Source: Gordonia phthalatica
GTDB lineage: Bacteria; Actinomycetota; Actinomycetes; Mycobacteriales; Mycobacteriaceae
Length of the DNA stretch: 64,000 bases
Reading direction: 5' to 3'
NCBI RefSeq assembly: GCF_001305675.1
Contig: NZ_CP011853.1
Location: forward strand, 4,340,001-4,404,000
The notes beneath the pieces are model-generated. The model did no database searches. It was not told the DNA's origin and was given only the letters and a program-made list of their open reading frames with translations. The position numbers were made by a program, and so were the translations under genes. Position 1 is the stretch's first letter. Each line of letters starts with the position of its first letter. Below, piece by piece: positions 7,861-16,592 of this stretch.

Positions 7861-9309
7861 CTACGCCTCGACCTCGCTGCGGTCGCCGCTCCACAGGGTG
7901 TGGAAGCTGCCGGGCTTGTCGACGCGCAGGTAGGTGTGCGCGCCGAAGTAGTCGCGCAGACCCTGGGTCAGTGCGGCCGGCAGCCGCTCGGCGCGCAGCG
8001 CGTCGTAGTACGACAGCGACGACGCGAACGCGGGCACCGGGACGCCCGCGGCGGTCGCGGTGATGATGACGCGGCGCCAGCTCTCGACGGAGGTCTCGAC
8101 GGCGTCGCGGAAGTACGGCGCCAACAGCAGGGCGGGGAGCTCCGGGTTCTCGTCGTAGGCCTCGCGGATGCGGTCGAGGAACTTGGCGCGGATGATGCAG
8201 CCGCCGCGCCAGATGGTGGCGAGCTTGCCGGGCTGCACGTTCCAGCCGTACTCCTCGCTGCCCGCCTTGATCTGATCGAAGCCCTGCGAGTAGGCGACGA
8301 CCTTCGACGCGTAGAGCGCCTTGCGGATGTCCTCGACGAACGCGGCCTTGTCCTCCGGCGTGAAGTCGGTCGACGTCCCGGCGACCAGGCCCTGCGCGCT
8401 CTTGCGCTGCGCGGTGGAGCTGGACAGGGCGCGGGCGAACACGGCTTCGGCGATGCCGGTGGTGGGGATGCCGAGGTCGAGCGCGGACTTGACGGTCCAG
8501 CGGCCGGTGCCCTTCTGACCTGCGGCGTCGACGATCACGTCGACGAGCGGCCTGCCGGTGGCGGCGTCGACCTGCGAGAGGACCTCGGCGGTGATCTCGA
8601 TGAGGTAGCTGTCGAGGACGCCGGTGTTCCAGTCGCGGAAGACGTCGGCGATCTCGGTGACGGGCATACCGAGCACGTTGCGCATGAGGTCGTAGGCCTC
8701 ACCGATCAGCTGCATGTCGGCGTACTCGATGCCGTTGTGCACCATCTTGACGAAGTGGCCGGAGCCGTCGGGCCCGATGTGGGTGCAGCAGGGGACACCG
8801 TCGACGTGCGCGGAGATCGACTCGAGGAGCGGGCCGACGGATTCGTACGACTCGGCGGGACCGCCGGGCATGATCGACGGGCCGTTGAGCGCCCCCTCCT
8901 CACCGCCGGAGATGCCGGCGCCGACGAAGTTGAGGCCGCGCGCGGCCATGGCGGCCTCGCGGCGGATGGTGTCGGTGTACAGCGAGTTGCCGCCGTCGAT
9001 GATGATGTCGCCGGGCTCCATCAGGTTCGCGAGGTCTTCGATGACACCGTCGGTGGCGTCGCCCGCCTTGACCATGATGAGGACGCGGCGCGGCTTCTCG
9101 AGCGCGGCGACGAACTCCTCCATGGTCTCGGTGCGGATGAAGTCGCCTTCGCTGCCGTGCTCGGCGATGAGCGCGTCGGTCTTGCCGATGCTGCGATTGT
9201 GAAGCGCGACGGTGTGCCCGTGGTGCGCCAGGTTGCGGGCGATGTTCGAGCCCATCACTGCCAGACCGGTGACACCGATCTGCGCGAGACGCTGTCCTGC
9301 TTCGGCCAT
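7861..9309 (-). CDS. gnd: 6-phosphogluconate dehydrogenase, NADP-type, decarboxylating
   Basis: This pentose-phosphate enzyme oxidises 6-phosphogluconate to ribulose 5-phosphate, CO2 and reduced cofactor. The dinucleotide-binding turn GLAVMGSN is at residues 15-22, the ISGGEEGA substrate motif at 133-140, and the catalytic FVKMVHNGIEY segment with Lys188 near 186-196. At 482 residues it is the long, dimeric form of the family. The ATG at 9309 is chosen because AAGGAG lies six bases upstream. The in-frame extension to 9360 is Arg-rich and unlike the family. The gene is monocistronic and followed by a strong hairpin. Confidence 0.95.
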   Translation of the reverse strand: MAEAGQRLAQIGVTGLAVMGSNIARNLAHHGHTVALHNRSIGKTDALIAEHGSEGDFIRTETMEEFVAALEKPRRVLIMVKAGDATDGVIEDLANLMEPGDIIIDGGNSLYTDTIRREAAMAARGLNFVGAGISGGEEGALNGPSIMPGGPAESYESVGPLLESISAHVDGVPCCTHIGPDGSGHFVKMVHNGIEYADMQLIGEAYDLMRNVLGMPVTEIADVFRDWNTGVLDSYLIEITAEVLSQVDAATGRPLVDVIVDAAGQKGTGRWTVKSALDLGIPTTGIAEAVFARALSSSTAQRKSAQGLVAGTSTDFTPEDKAAFVEDIRKALYASKVVAYSQGFDQIKAGSEEYGWNVQPGKLATIWRGGCIIRAKFLDRIREAYDENPELPALLLAPYFRDAVETSVESWRRVIITATAAGVPVPAFASSLSYYDALRAERLPAALTQGLRDYFGAHTYLRVDKPGSFHTLWSGDRSEVEA

Positions 9310-9428
9310 GACTCTCCTTGTCCGCCGCCCGCATGTTCGGCGCGCGGCCCGATTCGACAACCAGCTTTCAGTACTACCGGTTCGATTGTCCCTGCATCGG
9401 GCGATCGCCGCGACCGGCGGGGTGAGCC

Positions 9429-9447
9429 CGGCGGGGAATTCCCGCCG
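9429..9447 (-). terminator. Hairpin downstream of the MMPL gene
   Basis: Arms CGGCGGG and CCCGCCG with a 5-base loop lie 24 bp after the stop of the MMPL gene, a likely terminator. Confidence 0.55.
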
Positions 9448-9470
9448 AGCTCTCCCCGATCACGTGCCGA

Positions 9471-11648
9471 TCAGTCGTGCGCGAAGCTGATCCTGGGCAG
9501 CACCTTCTGCAGCCACCGCGGTGACCACCACGCCGCGCGGCCGGTCAACCGGAGCACGACCGGAAGCAGGACCAGCCGGACCAGGAAGGCGTCCAGCAGT
9601 ACTGCGACGCCCAGGATCACGCCCATCTCCTTCGGCGGCAGCGGGCCCGAGAGGGCGAAGGTGAAGAACACCGCGACCATCACACCGCCGGCCGCGAAGA
9701 TCACTCGGCCCGAGTGGGCGACGGCGCCGACCATCGCCCCCTTTGCCGATCCCTCCCTCTCCCAGTGCTCCTTGGCCGACGCCAGCAGGAAGACCGTGTA
9801 GTCCATGGCGATCGCGAAGATCATCGCAAAGAAGAACACCGGCGCCCAGGCGTCGAGGAAGCCCTGCGACTCGAAACCGAGGAACGACGCAGCCATCCCC
9901 TCCTGGAAGATCAATCGCGCCACACCGAAGGCGGCTGCCGTGGACAGCAGACTCACCAGGGTACCGAGCAGCGAGATCAGCGGGGCTTGCAGCGCGATCA
10001 GCAGGAGCAGGAAGCCGAGGATCATCACCACGGCGATGACCAGCGGTGTCGACGTGTCGAGCTGTGACTTCAGGTCCAGGTTCTCCACCGCGGCACCACC
10101 GACCAGAGCACCGTCGGGGAGTGCGGCTCGCAGGCTGTCGACTGTGTCGCCGAGCGTCTCATCGGACGGGTCGACGGTCGGCACCGCCTGAATCATCCGC
10201 AGGTCCGCGCCGTCGGTCGGCGTCATCGGCGGAAGGACCGCCGAGATGCCCGGTTCCTGTTGCAGGACCCGCTGCGTGTCGGCGACGTCGCCGGCGGGGA
10301 CGACGATGGACAGCATGCCCGGGGCACCCTCACCGAGTGCGGCCTGGACCTGGTCGTAGCCCACCCGAGCACTCGAATCCTCGGGAAGGACCTTGATCGA
10401 GGGCATCGCGGTGGTCAGTCCGAAGAACGGGATCGCCAGGGCCACCAACAGAACCAGGGCGGCTCCACCCCAGCGCAGCGGCTGACGCCATAGACGCTCG
10501 GCCCAGCGTTCGAAGAGAGGCGACCGATGCTCGGCCGTCTTCGACCACGGCAACGAGAACTTGTTGATGCGGTGATCGAGCTTCGCCAACACGACGGGCA
10601 GCAGAGTGAGCGTGGCAGCGAGAACGAAGAGAACGGAGATCATGATCCCGCCCGCCATCGAGCGGAACGACGGCGACGGTACCAGCATCACCGCCGACAA
10701 CGACACCAGGACGGTGACGCCGGAGAGCAGCACGGCCTTGCCTGCCGTATCCATGGTCTGCGCGATCGCCGTACTCATCGTCAGTTTCTGCCCCATGCGC
10801 GCGGCGCGGAAGCGAACGACGATGAACAGTGCGTAGTCGATACCGAGTGCGAGCGCGAACATCATGGCGAAGTTCATGGCCCAGATCGACACCGGAACCA
10901 GGGCATTGACCAGCACCAGCACGCCCGCGGACGCGATCAGTCCGGCCAGCGTCAACAGCAACGGAAGACCCGCGGCCACCAGGGCGCCGAAGGCCAAGAC
11001 CAGGATGCCGAGCGTCACCGGCCACGAGATCATTTCGGAGGTCAGCATCGCCTCGAGGTTCGCCGAGTTGAAGTCCGACCACAGCACCGACGCGCCAGTC
11101 GGGGCGACCGTGACGGCGCCGGTGGACAGGTCCTGCAGCACCGGAGTCAGATCCGTTGCAGCACGGACCATCTCGTTGGTGTCGACACCGGCACCGGCCA
11201 GGACGACGCCGGTCTTACCATCCGGGGAGAGCGTCGCACCAGGCATCGGGGCGATCACCTGGCTGATCCGATGGTCGGCCGTGAGCTTTGCAGTGACCTC
11301 CGACAGCACGCGCGGTCCGTCACCTTCGGAGAGCGGCCGGTCCGAACTCAGGACCACCTGTATCGCGGACGATGCCTGGCCGCCGAAGTGTTCGACGGCG
11401 AGGTCTCGCGCAGCGACCGAATCGGATCCGTCGGCCTGCCAGCCGGCACCCGACAGGTTCTGCTCGACGAAGGGCGCGAAGATACCCAGACCCACCACCA
11501 GCAGCGCCCAGACGGCGACGACCCACCGGCCGTGCGCGGTAGCCCAGAGACCGAGCCGCGCCAGCGGCCCATGCCGCCTTCCCGCCGTCGGCGATGGGGC
11601 GACGTCCGGCGACTCCGGGACGTCGTCGGTATTCACTGACGTACTCAT
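9471..11648 (-). CDS. MMPL-family RND transporter
   Basis: The 725-residue integral membrane protein has the MMPL layout. One helix near residues 33-55 is followed by a periplasmic domain (about 55-190), a five-helix block (about 195-365), a second periplasmic domain, and a second helix block to the C-terminus. Family members export lipids or drugs using the proton gradient. The ATG at 11648 is preceded by GAGGAG. A TTG at 11660 would lie within the ribosome binding site and is rejected. It is divergent from a CsoR-family repressor, and two CCCCCT-centred palindromes lie between them, so expression is probably controlled by a thiol or metal signal. The substrate is unknown. Confidence 0.88.
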   Translation of the reverse strand: MSTSVNTDDVPESPDVAPSPTAGRRHGPLARLGLWATAHGRWVVAVWALLVVGLGIFAPFVEQNLSGAGWQADGSDSVAARDLAVEHFGGQASSAIQVVLSSDRPLSEGDGPRVLSEVTAKLTADHRISQVIAPMPGATLSPDGKTGVVLAGAGVDTNEMVRAATDLTPVLQDLSTGAVTVAPTGASVLWSDFNSANLEAMLTSEMISWPVTLGILVLAFGALVAAGLPLLLTLAGLIASAGVLVLVNALVPVSIWAMNFAMMFALALGIDYALFIVVRFRAARMGQKLTMSTAIAQTMDTAGKAVLLSGVTVLVSLSAVMLVPSPSFRSMAGGIMISVLFVLAATLTLLPVVLAKLDHRINKFSLPWSKTAEHRSPLFERWAERLWRQPLRWGGAALVLLVALAIPFFGLTTAMPSIKVLPEDSSARVGYDQVQAALGEGAPGMLSIVVPAGDVADTQRVLQQEPGISAVLPPMTPTDGADLRMIQAVPTVDPSDETLGDTVDSLRAALPDGALVGGAAVENLDLKSQLDTSTPLVIAVVMILGFLLLLIALQAPLISLLGTLVSLLSTAAAFGVARLIFQEGMAASFLGFESQGFLDAWAPVFFFAMIFAIAMDYTVFLLASAKEHWEREGSAKGAMVGAVAHSGRVIFAAGGVMVAVFFTFALSGPLPPKEMGVILGVAVLLDAFLVRLVLLPVVLRLTGRAAWWSPRWLQKVLPRISFAHD

Positions 11649-11662
11649 ATCACTCCTCAATC

Positions 11663-11678
11663 ATCCCCCTAGGGGGTT
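11663..11678. promoter_or_regulatory. Putative CsoR-family operator 1
   Basis: The 16-bp palindrome ATCCCCCTAGGGGGTT lies 14 bp upstream of the MMPL start. G/C runs around a central T/A step are typical of CsoR/CstR-type operators. Confidence 0.65.
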
Positions 11679-11697
11679 CCTGATGGGCGAACGTAGC

Positions 11698-11713
11698 ATC
11701 CCCCTGGGGGGTT
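11698..11713. promoter_or_regulatory. Putative CsoR-family operator 2
   Basis: A near-identical copy of operator 1 (ATCCCCCTGGGGGGTT), spaced 35 bp from it, lies between the divergent MMPL and repressor genes. The pair could control both promoters. Confidence 0.65.
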
Positions 11714-11760
11714 GTGCAATAGTGGTGTGACCAGACTCGACAAGGCAAAGGGCCGACGAC

Positions 11761-12021
11761 ATGCAACTACCCGACGACGAACTCAAGCCCGTTCTCACCC
11801 GACTCCGTCGCGCGCACGGTCACCTGGCGACCGTCATCCGGATGCTCGAGGAGGGCGCCGAGTGCGAAGACGCGTTGACCCAGCTCGCGGCCGTCAACAA
11901 GGCGATCGGCCGGGGTGGCTACGCCCTGGTCGCCACCGGTCTGCGGCATTGCCTGATCGAAGAGGGCCCGGACAACGTCGACCAGGCCAAGCTCGAGAAG
12001 CTGTTCCTCTCGATGGCCTGA
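11761..12021 (+). CDS. CsoR/RcnR/CstR-family (DUF156) transcriptional repressor, dithiol-only type
   Basis: The 86-residue all-helical protein carries the family core RLRRAHGHLATVIRMLEEG (residues 14-32). Cys35 and Cys64 have the 29-residue spacing of the copper ligands in CsoR. The histidine that completes the copper site in CsoR, four residues before the second cysteine, is Gly60 here. His63 sits directly beside Cys64 instead. This resembles the persulfide sensor CstR more than a copper sensor, which is an inference. AAAGGG precedes the ATG. It is divergent from the MMPL gene with two operator-like palindromes between. Confidence 0.85.
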   Translation: MQLPDDELKPVLTRLRRAHGHLATVIRMLEEGAECEDALTQLAAVNKAIGRGGYALVATGLRHCLIEEGPDNVDQAKLEKLFLSMA

Positions 12022-12033
12022 GAGCACACGAAG

Positions 12034-12068
12034 CGCGCCCCCTCAACCGGTTCCGTTGAGGGGGCGCG
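12034..12068. terminator. Bidirectional terminator between the CsoR-like and trpB2 genes
   Basis: Perfect 13-bp arms (12034-12046 and 12056-12068) enclose a 9-base loop between two convergent genes, so the hairpin can serve both. Confidence 0.8.
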
Positions 12069-12085
12069 ATTGGCAGTCTTCCGAG

Positions 12086-13387
12086 TCAGAAACCTCCGTC
12101 GAGGAACTCGGCATAGGCGGGCAGGTCAAGCTGTCCGTGTCCGGACAGTCCGATCACCACGACCTCCTCCTTGTCACTGCCGGCCACATGGGCGGCGCAG
12201 GCTGCGATGGCGTGGGTCGATTCCGGCGCGGGGACGATGCCCTGGGTGCGCGCGAAGGTGACGCCGGCGTCGAACGCCGCGTGCTGTGCGATCGCGACGC
12301 CCTCGACGTGACCCAACTCGACGGTGTGGCTCAGGGCCGGCGCCATGCCGTGATAGCGGAGGCCACCGGCGTGGATGGGATCGGGCACGAAGTCCATGCC
12401 GAGGGTGTGCATCTTGAGCAGCGGCGTGAGGCCCGCGACGTCGCCGTGGTCGTAGCGGTATTCGCCCTGCGTGATCGACGGGCAGGCGGCGGGCTCGGCG
12501 GCGACGATGCGCGGGGTGGAGCGACCCTGCAACTTCTCGCGGATGAACGGGAAGGCGAGACCACCGAGGTTGGAACCGCCTCCGGCGCAACCGAAGACGA
12601 CGTCGGCGCCGCCGGGCTCGACGGCGTAGAGCTGGTCGACGGCCTCGAGACCGATGACGCTCTGGTGGAGGACGACGTGGTTGAGGACGCTGCCGAGGGC
12701 GTAGCGGGTGTCGTCGTTCTCAGCGGCCACCTCGACGGCCTCCGACACGGCCATGCCGAGGCTGCCGGTGGTGTTCGGGTCCTTCTCCAGCATCGCGCGG
12801 CCGGCCTCGGTGAGGTCGGACGGGCTGGGGTGCAGGGTGCCGCCGTAGGTGCGGATCAGGAAGCCGCGGTAGGGCTTCGAGTCGTATGAGGCGCGGACCT
12901 GCCACACCTCGACGTCGAGCCCGAACTGCGCGCCCGCGAACGAGAGTGCGCTGCCCCACTGGCCTGCGCCGGTCTCGGTGGTCAGCTTCTTGACGCCGTC
13001 GATGCTGTTGTAATACGCCTGCGGGACAGCGGAATTGGTCTTGTGGCTGCCGACGGGGCTGACGCCCTCGTACTTCACGTAGATGCGCGCCTTGGTGTTG
13101 AGCGCCTCCTCGAACTTGCGGGCGCGGAACAGCGGGGAGGGCCGCCACATCTTGTAGATCTCGCGGACGGGCTCGGGGATCTCGATGTACGCCTCGGTCG
13201 AGACCTCCTGTGCGATCAGGCCCGAGGGGAACAGCGCGGCGAGATCCTCGGGGCCCACCGGTTCCCTGGTTCCGGGGTGCAGGTGCGGCGGGATCGGCTC
13301 GTCGAGCTCGGCAGCGAGGTTGTACCAGTGGGTCGGGACATCGACGGTGACCAGATCGGGGTTGGAAGCGTCAACATTGCTTGTCAT
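12086..13387 (-). CDS. Tryptophan synthase beta-like protein (TrpB2 type)
   Basis: This 433-residue fold-type II PLP enzyme has the TrpB2 sequence pattern. The RPSPLFRARKFEE segment (82-94) leads to PVGSHKTNSA (111-120), in which Lys116 is the expected PLP-linked residue. A CAGGGSNLGG phosphate-binding loop and a C-terminal PAPESTHAIAA segment follow. TrpB2 enzymes condense indole with serine or a serine derivative and usually act without a TrpA partner. No trpA or other trp gene is visible here. The frame stays open to 14164, but family similarity begins at the ATG at 13387, and the region beyond is occupied by the divergent oxidoreductase. Exact physiological role is uncertain. Confidence 0.88.
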   Translation of the reverse strand: MTSNVDASNPDLVTVDVPTHWYNLAAELDEPIPPHLHPGTREPVGPEDLAALFPSGLIAQEVSTEAYIEIPEPVREIYKMWRPSPLFRARKFEEALNTKARIYVKYEGVSPVGSHKTNSAVPQAYYNSIDGVKKLTTETGAGQWGSALSFAGAQFGLDVEVWQVRASYDSKPYRGFLIRTYGGTLHPSPSDLTEAGRAMLEKDPNTTGSLGMAVSEAVEVAAENDDTRYALGSVLNHVVLHQSVIGLEAVDQLYAVEPGGADVVFGCAGGGSNLGGLAFPFIREKLQGRSTPRIVAAEPAACPSITQGEYRYDHGDVAGLTPLLKMHTLGMDFVPDPIHAGGLRYHGMAPALSHTVELGHVEGVAIAQHAAFDAGVTFARTQGIVPAPESTHAIAACAAHVAGSDKEEVVVIGLSGHGQLDLPAYAEFLDGGF

Positions 13388-13423
13388 GCAGGTCACAGTA
13401 ATGGGCGACGTATTGTGCGTCAC

Positions 13424-14362
13424 ATGACGGGCATCAAGTGGGTGGCGAACGGCACGAGCGGACTCGACGACTTCGCGGCGGTGCCGTGCGACGTGGCTGA
13501 TCCTGGGCTCGGCGAGCTGACGGTCCGGGTCACCGCGGCCGGGGTGAATCCGGCGGACTTGAAGCACGTCGCGCGGATCACCGACCCGGCGGCCTTCCCG
13601 GTCCCGATCGGCTACGAGTTGGCGGGTGTGGTGACGGCGGTCGGCCCGGACACCCGCGCGGCGAGCGGTCGTGTTCGGGTCGGCGACCGCGTCGCGGCGT
13701 TCCGCGTGCACGGCGCCTACGCGACGGAGATGACGATTCCCGCGGAGAAGGCCTTCGTGCTCGGCTCCGACGTCCCCGACGACCAGGCGGCCGGCCTGTT
13801 GCTGGCGGGGTGCACCGCGGCGGAGATGCTGACACGTTCGGGGGCGCGTGCCGGCGACACGGTCCTGTTCCACGGCGCGTCGGGTGCGGTCGGCGCGATC
13901 TTCCTGCAGCTGGCGACACTGAGCGACGTGGCGGTCGTGGGGACGGCAGGACCGGATCGGCAGGACGCGGTGGAGCAGTTCGGCGGGATCCCGGTGGTCT
14001 ACGGAGACGGGCTCGTCAAGCGGGTGCAGCAGGCCGCTCCCGCACCGGTGGTCGCCGCGCTCGACGCCGCGGGGACCGCCGAGGCCACCGAGGTCTCGCT
14101 GAGCCTGGTCGACGACCGCTCGCGGATCATCACCGTCGCCGATCGGAAGGCCGCCGCCGAGCACGGTTTCGTCGCGCTGTCGGGAGCGGCGCCGGCGAGC
14201 GCCGCCTATCGCGACGGGGTTCGCGGTGAGCTGCTGAAGCTTCTCGCCACGGGCGAGCTCGTCGTTCCGATCGCCCGCACCTTCCCCCTTGACGACGCCG
14301 TCGAGGCGCTGCGCCTGGTGTCGTCGGGCGGAGCACGCGGGAAGGTGGTGCTGGTTCCCTGA
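13424..14362 (+). CDS. Zinc-independent MDR-family oxidoreductase (quinone oxidoreductase-like)
   Basis: The 312-residue protein has a GroES-like N-terminal domain (VTAAGVNPADLKH, IGYELAGVV) and a Rossmann domain with the nucleotide loop FHGASGAVGAIFLQ near residues 146-159. Structural-zinc cysteines and the catalytic zinc ligands of alcohol dehydrogenases are absent, so it belongs with NADPH:quinone or enoyl reductases. The ATG at 13424 is only 36 bp from the divergent trpB2 start. Its stop overlaps the next gene by one base (TGATG), which points to co-expression with the MerR regulator. Substrate is unknown. Confidence 0.8.
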   Translation: MTGIKWVANGTSGLDDFAAVPCDVADPGLGELTVRVTAAGVNPADLKHVARITDPAAFPVPIGYELAGVVTAVGPDTRAASGRVRVGDRVAAFRVHGAYATEMTIPAEKAFVLGSDVPDDQAAGLLLAGCTAAEMLTRSGARAGDTVLFHGASGAVGAIFLQLATLSDVAVVGTAGPDRQDAVEQFGGIPVVYGDGLVKRVQQAAPAPVVAALDAAGTAEATEVSLSLVDDRSRIITVADRKAAAEHGFVALSGAAPASAAYRDGVRGELLKLLATGELVVPIARTFPLDDAVEALRLVSSGGARGKVVLVP

Positions 14363-14715
14363 TGAGGACCGGCGAACTGGCGCGACAGTCGGGCGTGAGC
14401 GTGCGGTCGATTCGGTATTACAAGGAACAGGGACTGCTTCACCCCGAACGACTGCCCAGCGGTTACCGGGTCTTCACCGCCGACGACGTGGTGGCGGTAC
14501 AGCGCATCCAGTCCCTGCTGGCAGCGGGCTTGAGCACGCAGAAGATCGAGCGGGTCCTCCCCTGCCTCCGCCTGCACGACGGGCTCGGGCTCACGTGCCC
14601 GGACCTGCTGTCGACCCTCGTCGCCGAACGCGACGGCATGCTGCAGCGGATCGACGCCCTGCGCGCATCCGTCGACGCGTTGGAATCGGTGATCTCCGCC
14701 AGCCCTCACCGCTGA
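14362..14715 (+). CDS. MerR-family transcriptional regulator
   Basis: The 117-residue protein has the N-terminal winged helix of MerR proteins (GELARQSGVSVRSIRYYKEQ, residues 4-23, then GYRVFTADDV). A dimerisation helix follows, with Cys47-like metal sites absent; the C-terminal cysteines occur in LPCLRL and LTCPDL. The start overlaps the stop of the upstream oxidoreductase. A textbook MerR operator, CTCACA-N4-TGTGAG within an extended spacer, lies directly after this gene, so it very probably activates the next oxidoreductase. The inducer is unknown. Confidence 0.88.
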   Translation: MRTGELARQSGVSVRSIRYYKEQGLLHPERLPSGYRVFTADDVVAVQRIQSLLAAGLSTQKIERVLPCLRLHDGLGLTCPDLLSTLVAERDGMLQRIDALRASVDALESVISASPHR

Positions 14716-14728
14716 GCCGCTCTCGGAC

Positions 14729-14760
14729 TTGACTCTCACACCACTGTGAGGGTTTAGCGT
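14729..14760 (+). promoter_or_regulatory. MerR-type promoter and operator of the downstream oxidoreductase
   Basis: A TTGACT -35 box (14729-14734) and a TAGCGT -10 box (14755-14760) are separated by a long spacer of 20 bp. The spacer holds the perfect dyad CTCACA-CCAC-TGTGAG (14735-14750). MerR activators act on such overlong spacers. The -10 box ends eight bases before the ATG, so the transcript is probably leaderless. Confidence 0.8.
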
Positions 14761-14768
14761 CGGGCGCC

Positions 14769-15665
14769 ATGAGCAAGAGAATCGAATTCGTCGAGTACGG
14801 CGGCCCCGAAGTCCTCCGCCGTGTCGACGGCCCGGTCGTCGAGCCGGGCCCCGGCCAGGTGAGGATCCGCACCGAGCTGATCGGTGTGAACCCGATCGAC
14901 TGGAAGATGACCGCGGGCCATTTCGGCGACGCGCTTCGACGTCCCGCGGTGCCGGGGTGGGCGTCGACCGGCATCGTCGACGCCGTGGGGCCGCGGGTTC
15001 GCGCCTTCGCGGTCGGAGATCCGGTGATCGCAGGTCCGCGCGGCGGCTCGTACCGTGAGCACCTGGTCGTCGACGCGCGGCTGGTGGTGCCACGACCCTC
15101 GACGGTCAGCCCCGAGCAGGCTGCCGGTCTGCCGTCGTCCGGTGTCGCCGGATACTCCCTGATCCATCACCTCGGCGTGACGGCCGAGGACACCGTGCTG
15201 ATTCACGGCGCTGCCGGGAGCGTCGGCGCCGCGGCCGTGCAGATCGCGGTCGCGTGCGGTGCTCGGGTGATCCGCACGGCGTCGCCCGCGAATCACGCCT
15301 ACCTGCGGTCGATCGGCGCGGAGCCGGTCGCCTATGGGCCGGACCTGATCGACGCCGTGCAAGGCCTCGGCGATGTCACCGCCGTCGCCGATGCGGTCGG
15401 TGGGCCCGACCCCGTCGCGGCGACGACACACCTGCTCCCAACGATGCGGCGAGCAGTCACCGTCTGGGGCGATCGGTATTCGACGGCCGCGGGCATTCCG
15501 TGGGTCGACCATCCCGCCGACGAGTTGGAGCGGACCGTCGAACTCGCAGCGGCCGGCCGACTCACCGTCCGAATCGCCGAGATCCTGCCGCTCGACGACG
15601 CCGCGATCGCCTTCTCGCACAGTCGAAGCGGTCACTCACCGGGCAAGATCCTGCTGCGCCCCTGA
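14769..15665 (+). CDS. NADP-dependent MDR oxidoreductase, MerR-controlled
   Basis: The 298-residue protein is a second zinc-free member of the quinone oxidoreductase-like MDR family. GVNPIDWKM (39-47) lies in the GroES-like domain and HGAAGSVGAAAVQIA (146-160) is the Rossmann phosphate loop. Its promoter carries a MerR-type dyad, which makes it the likely main target of the regulator at 14362. Such pairs often deal with reactive quinones or electrophiles; this is inference. Initiation is at the ATG at 14769, with no room for a Shine-Dalgarno leader after the -10 box. Confidence 0.83.
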   Translation: MSKRIEFVEYGGPEVLRRVDGPVVEPGPGQVRIRTELIGVNPIDWKMTAGHFGDALRRPAVPGWASTGIVDAVGPRVRAFAVGDPVIAGPRGGSYREHLVVDARLVVPRPSTVSPEQAAGLPSSGVAGYSLIHHLGVTAEDTVLIHGAAGSVGAAAVQIAVACGARVIRTASPANHAYLRSIGAEPVAYGPDLIDAVQGLGDVTAVADAVGGPDPVAATTHLLPTMRRAVTVWGDRYSTAAGIPWVDHPADELERTVELAAAGRLTVRIAEILPLDDAAIAFSHSRSGHSPGKILLRP

Positions 15666-15680
15666 GCGCGGGAGTAGCCC

Positions 15681-16592
15681 CTACGGCACCAGGATCGGCA
15701 ACGCCTTCGGCCGCAGAGACACCGTGACCGGCGATTCGCCGAGGTAGTCGCCGTCGGAATGCACCGGGATCGGACGGTCGATGGAGAATTCGACGCGGGA
15801 GCCGGTGATGATCTCGACGTCGTCGCGGTGCTGGTGGGCGCCGCCTGCCTTCGCCTGGCTCATCAGGGCCGCGAGGCTCAGTCGAGGAGATCGTCCGTCG
15901 ACGATGAAGACGTCGAGGTGGCCGCTGTCGACCGAGGCCGTCGGCACCATCCGGAGGCCGTGGCCGTAGTCGCCGGAGTTGGCGATCACCACGAAGTGCG
16001 CCGACATCTCGCGAGACACTCCGTCGACCGACAGCGCGATGCGCATCGGCTTCCACTTGGCGGCGGTCAGCACCGGTGCGACGCGGTAGGCCAGCGGGCC
16101 CATCCAGCGGATCTCGTTGATCAATTCGGTGGCCTCGGAGTCGAGTCCCGCGTACACGTTGCCGACGGCGAGCGCGGTGGTGCCGTCGGCGCGGGTCACA
16201 TCGAGGACGTCGATCCGCCGCACGGTGCCCGCGGCGAGGACCGCGGCGATCTCGGTCGGGTCCGACGGCAGGCCCAGGTGACGCACGAGGTCGTTGCCGC
16301 GGCCGGCCGCCGCGATGCCCATCCGGGCGCCGGGAACGGTGAGCACACCGCGCGCGACGTCGCGGACGTGCCCGTCGCCTCCGACCGCGACGGTGAGTGC
16401 ACCCCGCGCCGCCGAGCCGGCGGCGACATCGGTCGCGTGCTCGGACGACTGCGACTCGATCACCGAGATGTCCGTGGCACCACGGCGTTCCAGTTCGGCG
16501 GCGACGGCAGGCCACTGCTGATGCGAGGCGCCGCCACCGGAGATGGGGTTCACCACCGCCGTGATTGGCGGCAGCACGGGAGTGTCGGTCAC
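15681..16592 (-). CDS. Diacylglycerol kinase-like lipid kinase
   Basis: The 303-residue protein has the DAGK catalytic signature: VVNPISGGG (13-21) and AVGGDGHVRDVARG (69-82), with the GGDG nucleotide-binding turn. The C-terminal beta-sandwich half includes DSGHLDVFIVDG and HSDGDYLG. Family members phosphorylate diacylglycerol, sphingosine or related lipids with ATP. The GTG start at 16592 overlaps the stop of the upstream FAD enzyme (GTGA), so the pair is translationally coupled. Together with glpD across the promoter region, this suggests glycerolipid or ether-lipid metabolism; the actual substrate is not known. Confidence 0.85.
   Translation of the reverse strand: MTDTPVLPPITAVVNPISGGGASHQQWPAVAAELERRGATDISVIESQSSEHATDVAAGSAARGALTVAVGGDGHVRDVARGVLTVPGARMGIAAAGRGNDLVRHLGLPSDPTEIAAVLAAGTVRRIDVLDVTRADGTTALAVGNVYAGLDSEATELINEIRWMGPLAYRVAPVLTAAKWKPMRIALSVDGVSREMSAHFVVIANSGDYGHGLRMVPTASVDSGHLDVFIVDGRSPRLSLAALMSQAKAGGAHQHRDDVEIITGSRVEFSIDRPIPVHSDGDYLGESPVTVSLRPKALPILVP

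Noticed and set aside
7732..9801. Very long plus-strand open frame across gnd
   Set aside because: Composition is that of an antisense shadow (Asp/Val/Gly/Arg-rich without domains), and it runs through two real minus-strand genes and their terminators.
12086..14164. Long N-terminal extension of the TrpB2 gene
   Set aside because: The extra residues are antisense to the MDR oxidoreductase and lack similarity; the ATG at 13387 fits the family.
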